Below are positions 17,851 through 25,338 of a stretch of 64,000 bases of DNA, one piece after another (positions within the stretch are counted from its first letter, which is position 1; each line of letters starts with the position of its first letter). The stretch is from Thermoplasmata archaeon (GTDB lineage Archaea; Thermoplasmatota; Thermoplasmata; Lutacidiplasmatales; UBA184): the NCBI GenBank assembly GCA_035622275.1, contig DASPVQ010000019.1, positions 25,376 to 89,375 of the forward strand, written 5' to 3'. The notes beneath the pieces were generated by a model, which made no database searches, was not told the origin of the DNA, and saw nothing but the letters and a program-made list of their open reading frames with translations. A program made the position numbers and the translations under genes.

Positions 17851-19114
17851 TCCGCTCGATCCCCTCCGGCTCGAGTACTCGAACGCGCTACCGCCCCTGC
17901 AGCTGGTCCGTCAGCTCGCACCGGCCGGAGCGGCCACGTTCGCCGCGACCTTCGTCGGTCCGGCCGGCTGGGCGCGGGACCCCGAGCGCCGGGAGGGGAC
18001 CGCGCGCCTGGTCGCCCAACTGCTGCCGACGGCGGCGGGGACCCTGCGGCGCGTCGCGCTGGCGCGGCGGCTCGATCGAATCGGCGCGACGCTCACGAGT
18101 CGGTCGAGCCCGGAGTCCGGCGAGGTCACGGTCTGGGGCTCGGAGGCCGACCGCAAGAAGCTCCTCGGACTGCTCGCCGAGGCGGTCCTGCGGCCACGGT
18201 TCGATCCGGACGACATCGAGCGGATCCGGCGCTCGCTGTCGGAACGCCAGCTGCGCGAGCTCCGCCAGCCGGCCGGCCGGGCGGATCGCGAGCTGCTCGC
18301 TGCGGTGTTTCCGCGCGCCCATCCGTACCGCTCGACCGGCCTCGGGACCCGGGCGTCGCTCGACCGCATCTCCCGCAGCGATCTGATCCGGTTCCACCGG
18401 CGCCACTACGTCGCCGACGGCGGCCTGCTCGTCGTGACGACCGGCTCCCGAAGCGACCGTGTCGAGCGCGACGCACGTCGCGTGTTCCGCGGGCTTTCCG
18501 ATCGAGGCCCGGACCCGCTCGTGGTGCCGGCCCTTCCGCGACGTGCGCCGCGGAACGTCCGGGTCCACCTGCCCGGCCGCGCCCAGGTCGAGGTGCGCGT
18601 CGGCGGCCCCTCGATCACGCAGGACTCCCCGCGCTACCCCGCCGCCTACCTGGCGAACCAGCTGCTTGGCGGGCGACCGCTCCTCAACCGCCTCTTCCAG
18701 CGAGTGCGCGAGCGCGGGGGGCTCGCCTACGGCACGTCGAGCCACCTGGAGACGATGCGCTGGGGCGGGTTCTGGACCGCGTCGGCCGGCACCGGACCCG
18801 AACGCTGGCCGACGGTCGTTCGGATGCTCGAGCGCGAGATCGACCGCGTCCGTGACCGGCCGGTGCCGGGCCCGGAGCTCGACGTCATTCGGGAGAGCGC
18901 GATCGGCGAGATCCCGCTCTCGCTCGAAGAGACGTCCGACGCGCACGAACTCGCGGTCGATGCGGCCTATCACGGGATGCCGGCCGACTTCTGGCTGACC
19001 TGGCCGGCGCGCCTGCGCGCCGTCCGACCCCGGGAGGTGCGGGAGGCGGCCGAGCTCGCGTTCGACCGGAACGCCTCGGCGACCGTCGTCGCGGGGCCGC
19101 TCCGACGCGCCTAG
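17843..19114 (+). CDS. M16 family protein lacking the zinc motif
   Basis: A 423-residue M16 homologue. Where the partner has HxxEH this protein reads REGTARLVAQLL, so no zinc site is present. The rest of the fold is clear: FHRRHYVADGGLLVVTTG, YPAAYLANQLLGGRPLLNRLFQRVRERGG broken by the expected loop, and the R/Y-rich C-terminal region LAYGTSSHLE that contributes substrate-binding residues in trans in paired enzymes. It overlaps the catalytic gene by 8 bases. Function as the structural and substrate-binding subunit is inferred from bacterial pairs of the same design. Confidence 0.85.
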   Translation: MGSPLDPLRLEYSNALPPLQLVRQLAPAGAATFAATFVGPAGWARDPERREGTARLVAQLLPTAAGTLRRVALARRLDRIGATLTSRSSPESGEVTVWGSEADRKKLLGLLAEAVLRPRFDPDDIERIRRSLSERQLRELRQPAGRADRELLAAVFPRAHPYRSTGLGTRASLDRISRSDLIRFHRRHYVADGGLLVVTTGSRSDRVERDARRVFRGLSDRGPDPLVVPALPRRAPRNVRVHLPGRAQVEVRVGGPSITQDSPRYPAAYLANQLLGGRPLLNRLFQRVRERGGLAYGTSSHLETMRWGGFWTASAGTGPERWPTVVRMLEREIDRVRDRPVPGPELDVIRESAIGEIPLSLEETSDAHELAVDAAYHGMPADFWLTWPARLRAVRPREVREAAELAFDRNASATVVAGPLRRA

Positions 19115-19145
19115 ACCGCGCGCGCTGCCGCTCCACCAATACACA

Positions 19146-19152
19146 CTTATAC
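19146..19152 (+). promoter_or_regulatory. TATA box of the small RHH gene
   Basis: CTTATAC centred 25 bases before the ATG at 19174, consistent with a leaderless transcript. Confidence 0.5.
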
Positions 19153-19173
19153 GTCTAGTTCATCCCGAGGCGC

Positions 19174-19431
19174 ATGCGGCCCCAGGCCCGACCGGAGCCC
19201 TCGAACCAGGGGATGCTCCGAAAGAACATCACCATCACGCCCGAGGAAGAGGAGTTCCTCCGGCGGCACCCGGAGATCAATCAGAGCGCGCTCTTCCGCC
19301 AGATCGTGGAGAGCCTGATGCTCGCGGAGCGCAGTCCGTCGGTCGCGTCGACCCAGCAGGTTCGCCTCGGCAAGGCGGTCTACCGATCCGGCGCGATCAT
19401 GTTCCAGAAGCCGGTCGAGAAGCGGCCGTAG
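19174..19431 (+). CDS. Small ribbon-helix-helix-like protein
   Basis: An 85-residue basic protein. Residues 18-48 (NITITPEEEEFLRRHPEI, then NQSALFRQIVESLM) have the strand-helix-turn-helix pattern of ribbon-helix-helix DNA-binding proteins, with the usual serine opening helix 2. The C-terminal 35 residues are unassigned. A good TATA box precedes the ATG. The 3' end overlaps the convergent dtdA gene by 35 bases. No partner toxin gene is adjacent, so it is more likely a stand-alone regulator than an antitoxin; this is inference from a weak motif match. Confidence 0.6.
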   Translation: MRPQARPEPSNQGMLRKNITITPEEEEFLRRHPEINQSALFRQIVESLMLAERSPSVASTQQVRLGKAVYRSGAIMFQKPVEKRP

Positions 19432-20257
19432 GCGCGCCCCGCGCGTCGCGGAGCGGCGCCTCCCCGTCCCGGAGCCTCCGGGCGAGACCCTGGAGCGCGG
19501 GGTGGCTCGCGTCCTCCGCCCGCGCGTAGAGGATCCCGTCGGCTCCCGGCGTGCGGTCCCAGGCGCTGCGTGCGGTCGCGGCATCGAGCTCGGCGAGCGC
19601 GTGGCGCGAGAGCAGGTGGCCGAACGCCCAGCGACGCTTCGTCGTGAGCTCCGTGAAGTGGGGAGCGTAGTGACCCCCGCCGACCCCGAGCGCGATCCGG
19701 TCGCCCGGCGCGGGCTCGAGGGCGGGCAGGACGTCCGCGAGGAGGCGGACGGCCGCGGCGGGGGGTGATTCGCTCTCCCCGTAGCCGATCTCGACGAAGA
19801 ACGCGGGCAGGGCCAGCTCCGGCCCGTGGTGCGTCGCCTCGAACGTCACGGGAAGGCCGACCCTCCCGGCACCCTCCTGGAGGCGGCGCAGCGCGTCGGC
19901 CATCCGCGCCGGATCGGTGGGATCGAGCGTGCGGGGGCGTCCTCCGACCTCCGCGGTCGGACCCGGATTGCCCAGCGGATGCACGGTCAGCGACGGGACC
20001 CCCTTCTCGCTGCGATGGATCGAGGGGAAGACGAGGGTGGGCCGATCGGCGAGCAGATCGGGGGGCAGCCGGGCATCGAGTCGTTCGTCGTGGACGTGGG
20101 GACCCGGCCGCCGCAGCATCGAGATCCGGGGGCGGAGCGCGCGGACCGGGGTCCCGTCGACGAAGGCGCCGGTTGCGGCGGGGGTCCCCCAGCGGCCGAC
20201 GACGCGAGCGGCGACGGGATCGGACTCGGCGACCACAAGGAGGACCTCGGTCGTCAC
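19397..20257 (-). CDS. dtdA: D-aminoacyl-tRNA deacylase, archaeal type
   Basis: A 286-residue DtdA (GEK1-type) zinc enzyme that removes D-amino acids mischarged on tRNA. Motifs seen are SIHRSEKGVPSLTVHPLGNPG, FEATHHGPEL, EIGYGESE and GVGGGHYAPHFTEL with its clustered histidines. GTG at 20257 is used as start because the sequence VTTEVLLVVAESDPVA begins there with a normal first strand. The gene is convergent with, and overlaps, the small RHH gene. Together with the tRNA-Glu and the synthetase-like fusion it is one of several translation-quality genes in the window, but they are not in one operon. Confidence 0.9.
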   Translation of the reverse strand: MTTEVLLVVAESDPVAARVVGRWGTPAATGAFVDGTPVRALRPRISMLRRPGPHVHDERLDARLPPDLLADRPTLVFPSIHRSEKGVPSLTVHPLGNPGPTAEVGGRPRTLDPTDPARMADALRRLQEGAGRVGLPVTFEATHHGPELALPAFFVEIGYGESESPPAAAVRLLADVLPALEPAPGDRIALGVGGGHYAPHFTELTTKRRWAFGHLLSRHALAELDAATARSAWDRTPGADGILYARAEDASHPALQGLARRLRDGEAPLRDARGAPTAASRPASGT

Positions 20258-20313
20258 GGGGGGCCCTCGGCGTGCGGGCTCTTGAGAGCTCCGCGAGGGC
20301 CCCGGGGAGCGGA

Positions 20314-22413
20314 TCAGCCGCTCGGCGGTTCGCGGGCCCGCCCCGGTCCGGAGCGCCGGCGCGCGTGGTGGCGGGCGAGGCGGTAGAGCGATCGGCCGGA
20401 CAGCGTCAGGAAGACGCCGAGGAACGCCCCGACCCCGGCGAGGGCGACGATCCCGGCCGCGAGACCGAGGCTCGGCCCCGCGGACGGGCTCGCGATCGGC
20501 GAGAGGACCGGGCTGGGGGACGGGTTCGAGCCGGATCCTCCGCCACTCCCCCCCGAGCCCGCGCCGGAGCCCGAGCCGGATCCCGAGCTCCCTCCCGGGT
20601 TGGTGGGTGGCGAGGACGGGCTCGCCACGACGTGGATCGTCTCGTTGGAGTCGCACGCGACGCCGACGGCGTCGGTCACCTCCAGCGCGACGGTGTAGTT
20701 CCCGGCGCTCGCATAGGCGTGGACGACCTCCGCGCCGGTCGCGGTCGACCCGTCGCCCAGCGTCCAAGAGAAGGTGAAGGGCGCCGTCCCGCCCGAGACC
20801 AGCGCGGCGAGCGATACCGTGGCGCCCGCCGTCGGCTGGGTGGTGTTCGCCGAGACGATCGCGCTCGGCAGCGCATGTACCTCGACCGAGGTCGAGGCCT
20901 CACCGCTGAGGCCGGCGAAGCTCGTGACGGACAGGGCCGCGGTGAAGTCGCCGGGACTCGCATACGCGTGGGCGGCGGTCTGTCCGATCCCGAACGAGCC
21001 GTCGCCGAACGTCCAGCGGGAGCGATCGGGATCGGATCCGAACGCGACGGAACCGTCGAAGGCAATGGGTCGGCCGACGTCGGTGGCGTTCGGGAGCGCC
21101 GCGACCGAGACCTCGGGCGGTGCCGAGAGGATCCAGGTCTCGTTGCTCGTGAAGCCCCAGTAGATGTTGAAGCCGCCGAAGACGACCAGTGTGCTGTCGA
21201 CCGCGTCCGCGGCCCCCGCGGGGTACTGCATGTTCTGGTCGGAGGCGCTCGCGGCGCCCGTGAGGTTCGTCCAGAGGCCGTTCGCGAACGCCCAGGTCTG
21301 GGCGAAGAAGACCCCGTTCTCGTTCTTCTCGAACGTGACCGAGAGGAACATGAAGACCGCGGCGGCGTCCGGCAGATATCCGATCACCGGGGCGTAAGAG
21401 CCGAACGTGAGCGGAGCGGCCCAGTTCGCCGACGTGAGGTTCTCCCAGGCGCCGCCGGTGAACAGGAACGTGGCCGGATGCAGCGGCGTCGAGTACCGGG
21501 TCGAGTTGCTCGCCGACGCGGTCAGCAGGAGGCCGCCCGCGGCCGGGTCGTCGCAGACGGTCGGGTCCTCGATCGTCGCGCGCAGCGGCGCGGACGCCGT
21601 GAGGTTCGTCCACGAACCGTCGCGGAAGGCCCACGTATCATTCGCGAGCGGGTCGCGGGGAACGTCGCCGCCGACCAGGACGACCTCGCCGGCCGCAGAG
21701 TCGGTCGCCATCGCCACCTCCGAACGGGGCGAGGGGGCCCGACCCGCCGTCGCCGTGATGTTGGTCCAGGCGCCGGCCTGGTAGGTCCACGTGACGTTGG
21801 TCGGTCGGTTGATCGCGACGTCCCATCCGCCGAACAGAACGATCTTCTGCGAGCTCGGGTCGTAGGCGAGCCCGCCGAACTCGATCGGCGGCGGGTGGCC
21901 CGAGGTCGAGGACGTGAGGTTCGACCACGTCCCGTTCTGGTAGGCCCACGTTCCCGTCATGATCCCAACGGTCGTGGGCGGCACCCCGCCGAAGAGCAGG
22001 ACGTATCCCTCGACCGGGTCCCACGCCATCATCGGCAGGAATCCGGCGAGGGAGGTCGGCGCCTCACCGGTCGCGTTGAACCATCGGTAGCCCTCGCCCG
22101 ACGGAGCGAAGACGGGCGAACGGACCTCCGCTGCCCCCCATCGCGGCGAAGGAGCGGCCGGCCCGAGTCGCTCGGCGAGTGACTGCTGCGCTGCGGCGAG
22201 CTCGAGCGAGCCGAGCGAGGGGCCACCGCTCTCCGGCCGGGGCGCCGTCCCCGTGGGAGGGGCCGGGCTCGGGACGAGCAGGAGGGCGACGAGGGCGACG
22301 GCAACGGCCACGGCGAGAGGCGCAACGAAGCGGGGGTGGCGGATCGTCGTTCCCGTTGCGGTCGGGAGCTGCGGACGAGCGCTCACGCTGTCGATCTCCG
22401 CGGGTGTCGGCAT
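20314..22413 (-). CDS. Membrane-anchored kelch/PKD surface protein (paralogue 1)
   Basis: A 699-residue exported protein. Hydrophobic residues about 30-52 form a signal or N-terminal anchor. Residues about 115-430 contain kelch-like repeats with the pattern W-x-Y/F-x-x-G-x-W-x-N-L/I-T and VLFGG. Two PKD domains follow (WTFGDGS and WTLGDGSTATG), then a Gly/Ser linker of about 25 residues, a transmembrane helix and a short basic tail RLARHHARRR, so the repeats face outward. Many NxT/S sequons suggest glycosylation. It is paralogous to the next two kelch/PKD genes. The ligand is unknown. Confidence 0.8.
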   Translation of the reverse strand: MPTPAEIDSVSARPQLPTATGTTIRHPRFVAPLAVAVAVALVALLLVPSPAPPTGTAPRPESGGPSLGSLELAAAQQSLAERLGPAAPSPRWGAAEVRSPVFAPSGEGYRWFNATGEAPTSLAGFLPMMAWDPVEGYVLLFGGVPPTTVGIMTGTWAYQNGTWSNLTSSTSGHPPPIEFGGLAYDPSSQKIVLFGGWDVAINRPTNVTWTYQAGAWTNITATAGRAPSPRSEVAMATDSAAGEVVLVGGDVPRDPLANDTWAFRDGSWTNLTASAPLRATIEDPTVCDDPAAGGLLLTASASNSTRYSTPLHPATFLFTGGAWENLTSANWAAPLTFGSYAPVIGYLPDAAAVFMFLSVTFEKNENGVFFAQTWAFANGLWTNLTGAASASDQNMQYPAGAADAVDSTLVVFGGFNIYWGFTSNETWILSAPPEVSVAALPNATDVGRPIAFDGSVAFGSDPDRSRWTFGDGSFGIGQTAAHAYASPGDFTAALSVTSFAGLSGEASTSVEVHALPSAIVSANTTQPTAGATVSLAALVSGGTAPFTFSWTLGDGSTATGAEVVHAYASAGNYTVALEVTDAVGVACDSNETIHVVASPSSPPTNPGGSSGSGSGSGAGSGGSGGGSGSNPSPSPVLSPIASPSAGPSLGLAAGIVALAGVGAFLGVFLTLSGRSLYRLARHHARRRSGPGRAREPPSG

Positions 22414-22632
22414 GACATGAAGCTATGGGGCGGGGGCGCGGGCAACTCGACGCTCGATGCGAACCATCCCCGGGGAAGCCGCGCGGCCCGAACGCGCGGT
22501 CCGCTGGGGGGACGCCCCCCGACCCGCCCGAAGGGTCGAGGGCCTTACGTCTCGCCAGAGGACGGTCCCAAACATCCCGTATCCATGCTTCGAGGGGGTA
22601 GATAAAGCCGTACGGCGGCGCCCGCCGCCCGC

Positions 22633-24594
22633 CTATACGGGCGGAGCGCCGGGCGGCGGCGGGCCCTCGGACCACGGCGGAGGCGGTCCGCCGCCGACGG
22701 GCCCGACCGGACCGCGCGCCCCGGGGGGCGGCGTCGCGGCGCCCGCGGAGGGAGCGTACGGTGCCGGAGGCGGGCGCTCGCGGCGTCGTCCGCGGGCGTA
22801 GAGCAGCGCGAGGACCGCGGCGATCGCCGCGAAGACGATGACGAGCGCGAGGAGCGCGAGCCCCGGACCCGAGGTGTAGCTGAACGGCGTCACCGCCGCG
22901 CCGACGCTCACGGTCAGGTTCGCGTGGACGCTCTCGCCGGCGGCGTCGACCACCGTCACCGTGACGGCGTAGCTGCCCGAGCTCGCGTAGCTGTGGGCGA
23001 CCGACATCGACGAGGCGGTCGCGCCGTCGCCCAGGGACCAGGTGTAAGTGAACGGAGCCGTGCCGCCACTGACGGTGGCGACGAACTCCGCGGCCGAACC
23101 GGCGGTCGGGGAGGCCGGGCCCACGGTGATCGACACGGCCGGGCTCGGATTGACGTAGACCGCCGTCGCGGCGGTCCCGCTCTCTCCGACGAGGTCGCTG
23201 ATCGTCAGGTTGACCGAGTAGATTCCGGCCTGGTGGAAGGTGTGGGTGGGCGACAGCACGCTCGAGGAGCCGCCGTCGCCGAACGACCAGTCCGGAGCGT
23301 TCGGTCCTGCTCCGGCGCTCACGTCCCCGGTGAAGCTGACCGTCTGCCCGGCGTCGATCACGGAGCGCGAAGCGCTGGCACGCACGACCGGGGGCGCGGA
23401 CAGCAGCCACGTGTCGTTGACGGTGACGCCGGCGACCACCCGCTCGCCGCTGAAGAGCACGAGCGTGCTGTCCAGGGGGTCGGCGGCGGACGGCGCCAGG
23501 ACGATGCCCCCCGGGGTCGTCCGCTGACCCGTGATGTTCGTCCATACCGAGTTCGAAAACGTCCACTCGACCGGGTACAGGACGAGGTCGCCGTTCGTGG
23601 TGATGACGGCCGCGCTGAACAGCTCGACGTCCTGTCCGTAGGGCAGGAAACCGATCGCGGGGGGCAGCTCGCCGAAGGTCATCGGCGCGAGCGCGTTCGT
23701 CGCGCTGAGGTTGTGCCAGGTGGACCCGGAGTAAACGAAGGTGATCGGGAGCGCGGGGACCTCATGGGTGGACAGGTTGGTCGCGACACCCGTGAGCAGC
23801 ACCCCGCCGGCGGCGGGGTCGTCGCAGAGGGTCGGCAGCACGGCGAAGGCGTTGAAGCCGGAGGTCGCGGTGACGTTGGTCCACGCGTCATCGTGGAACG
23901 TCCAGGTGTCCGTGAGCAAGGCGCCGTCGGGCGAGACCCCGCCGAACAGGAGGAGCTCATCGTCCGTGGAGTCCGTCGCCGCCGAGGCGAACGCGCGTGC
24001 GGAGGGCGCCGGCCCGACCGTCGCGGTGAGGTTGGTCCAGGTGAGATCGTGGTAGGCCCACGTGTAGTTCTCCCCGCTGAGCACGCTATTCTCCCCGCCG
24101 AACAGGATGACGCTCTGCGTCGACGGGTCGTAGGCCATCCCGGCCGCGATGAGGGCGGGGGGCGTCCCGGTGACGGTGCCCGTGAGATTCGTCCAGGTGC
24201 CGTTGAGGTAGCTCCAGGTCTGGTTGAGCAGCTGGCCGGTCGTGAGCTCGCCCCCGAAGAGCAGGACGTAGCCGTCGGCGGCGTCCCAGGTCATCTGCGC
24301 GTAGAGCACGGGCGGCGGAGCCGTCCGGCCGATCGCGCCGGAGATGTTCGTCCAGAAGTACGGGTTCAGGCCCGCGGCGGCCCCCGAGGCGGAGGGTCCC
24401 CGCAGCACCGATGGAGCGCTCCCGGACTCGAGGGCCCACCGGGCCGCGCCCAGGTTGGCCGTCGCGAGCGACGGAAGGTGGGCGGTGGAGACGGACGGGG
24501 GCGCGACGGGAGCGACCAGCGTGGCCGCGATCAGGGCCGCCGCGAGCAGGGTCACGGCGACCGGCGCGCGGCCCCGGATGCCCGGCACGGTCAT
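22633..24594 (-). CDS. Membrane-anchored kelch/PKD surface protein (paralogue 2)
   Basis: A 653-residue protein with the same plan as its downstream neighbour: signal/anchor helix at residues 9-33, kelch-like repeats (AYDPSTQSVILFGGEN and similar) to about 390, two PKD domains (WSFGDGGSS, WSLGDGATASS), one transmembrane helix and a cytoplasmic tail. The tail differs in being strongly proline-rich (PPPP motifs over about 45 residues). Shared phrases such as DDPAAGGVLLT and LSAPPVV show recent duplication. The ATG at 24594 has a TATA box 28 bases upstream. Confidence 0.8.
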   Translation of the reverse strand: MTVPGIRGRAPVAVTLLAAALIAATLVAPVAPPSVSTAHLPSLATANLGAARWALESGSAPSVLRGPSASGAAAGLNPYFWTNISGAIGRTAPPPVLYAQMTWDAADGYVLLFGGELTTGQLLNQTWSYLNGTWTNLTGTVTGTPPALIAAGMAYDPSTQSVILFGGENSVLSGENYTWAYHDLTWTNLTATVGPAPSARAFASAATDSTDDELLLFGGVSPDGALLTDTWTFHDDAWTNVTATSGFNAFAVLPTLCDDPAAGGVLLTGVATNLSTHEVPALPITFVYSGSTWHNLSATNALAPMTFGELPPAIGFLPYGQDVELFSAAVITTNGDLVLYPVEWTFSNSVWTNITGQRTTPGGIVLAPSAADPLDSTLVLFSGERVVAGVTVNDTWLLSAPPVVRASASRSVIDAGQTVSFTGDVSAGAGPNAPDWSFGDGGSSSVLSPTHTFHQAGIYSVNLTISDLVGESGTAATAVYVNPSPAVSITVGPASPTAGSAAEFVATVSGGTAPFTYTWSLGDGATASSMSVAHSYASSGSYAVTVTVVDAAGESVHANLTVSVGAAVTPFSYTSGPGLALLALVIVFAAIAAVLALLYARGRRRERPPPAPYAPSAGAATPPPGARGPVGPVGGGPPPPWSEGPPPPGAPPV

Positions 24595-24618
24595 CGCGCT
24601 AGTTTCGCGAGCCCCTGA

Positions 24619-24626
24619 GATATAAG
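24619..24626 (-). promoter_or_regulatory. TATA box of kelch/PKD paralogue 2
   Basis: CTTATATC on the minus strand, centred about 28 bases before the ATG at 24594. The spacing again implies a leaderless message. Confidence 0.6.
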
Positions 24627-24666
24627 GGTGGATGCTCGAGGGGGGACGCCGCCGGTGTCGGGGAGG

Positions 24667-24770
24667 TGCTCCCGGCGGGAGTTTCCCGGCCCGGCCCAGC
24701 CGCCCGGCCGATTTGAACCCGCGTCAGAGGCTCGAGAGGCCTCTATCCTTGACCACTAGACTACGGGAGC
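24667..24770 (-). tRNA. tRNA-Glu(CUC) with a T-loop intron
   Basis: Read on the minus strand, the acceptor 5' strand GCTCCCG (24764-24770) pairs with CGGGAGC (24668-24674). The D arm is GTCT...GGAT, the anticodon arm is GAGGC-CTCTCGA-GCCTC giving anticodon CUC, and the T stem is GCGGG (24718-24722) with CCCGC (24675-24679). The discriminator is A at 24667; CCA is not encoded. The T loop is interrupted: removing about 31 bases (24681-24711) restores TTCAAAT. At the junctions exon pairs GCGGG/CCCGC, a short TTC/GAA helix, bulges AAT and ACT, and intron helix CGGCC/GGCCG form a bulge-helix-bulge, with cuts placing the intron at tRNA position 59/60. Confidence 0.85.
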
Positions 24771-24882
24771 GCCCGGGCTCCGTAGAGGGCCGCGTCCTTG
24801 AGCCTTTCTCGGCCCGCGCCCCCGGGGCCGTCGCCGGCCTCGGCCGAACAGTTGAAGAAGCCGGGCTTCCTCTCATCGCGCG

Positions 24883-25338
24883 GTGACCCCTCCGGTCAAG
24901 GCGCGCAGCGGCCACATCCTGCTGGACGTGAAGCGGTCGTACAAGGACCTCGTTCGCGTCTATCCCGAGATCCACCGCCGCGTGGCCGAGATGAACCGCC
25001 CGTTCGTCAAGGAGACCGACCCGCTGCTCCCCGAGGTGCTCCTCGACGAGAACCTGCGCGACCTGAAAGGGGACCGCAAGCCCGCCGGCTACAACCGGCA
25101 GGACGCCTTCGGCCTGCGCCTGATCTTCCCGCTCGCGGACGAGAAGCGCGCCGAGTTCTACTTCACCAAGCCGGCCCGCTGCCAGGAGGTCGTGCAGATC
25201 ACCGAGCAGGTGTCGGTCCTCCTCAAGCGCCGCGGCATCAAGCACACGGTCGAGTACGACCGCCTGCCGCTGGGGCCTCCCCGCGGACCCCCGGGTCTTC
25301 CGCCCATCGGCGCCGCGACCATGTTCGGATCGAGCTAG
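24883..25338 (+). CDS. Conserved-looking hypothetical protein, 151 residues
   Basis: Not recognised. The protein is charged and mixed alpha/beta in appearance (LDVKRSYKDLVRVYPEIHRR, FGLRLIFPLADEKRAEFYF, VVQITEQVSVLLKRRGIKHTVEY), with a short proline/glycine-rich C-terminus. No membrane segment or metal motif is seen. GTG at 24883 is the first start in a well-coded frame. It lies between the tRNA-Glu and the convergent giant helical protein, whose stop overlaps its end by 4 bases. Confidence 0.6.
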   Translation: MTPPVKARSGHILLDVKRSYKDLVRVYPEIHRRVAEMNRPFVKETDPLLPEVLLDENLRDLKGDRKPAGYNRQDAFGLRLIFPLADEKRAEFYFTKPARCQEVVQITEQVSVLLKRRGIKHTVEYDRLPLGPPRGPPGLPPIGAATMFGSS

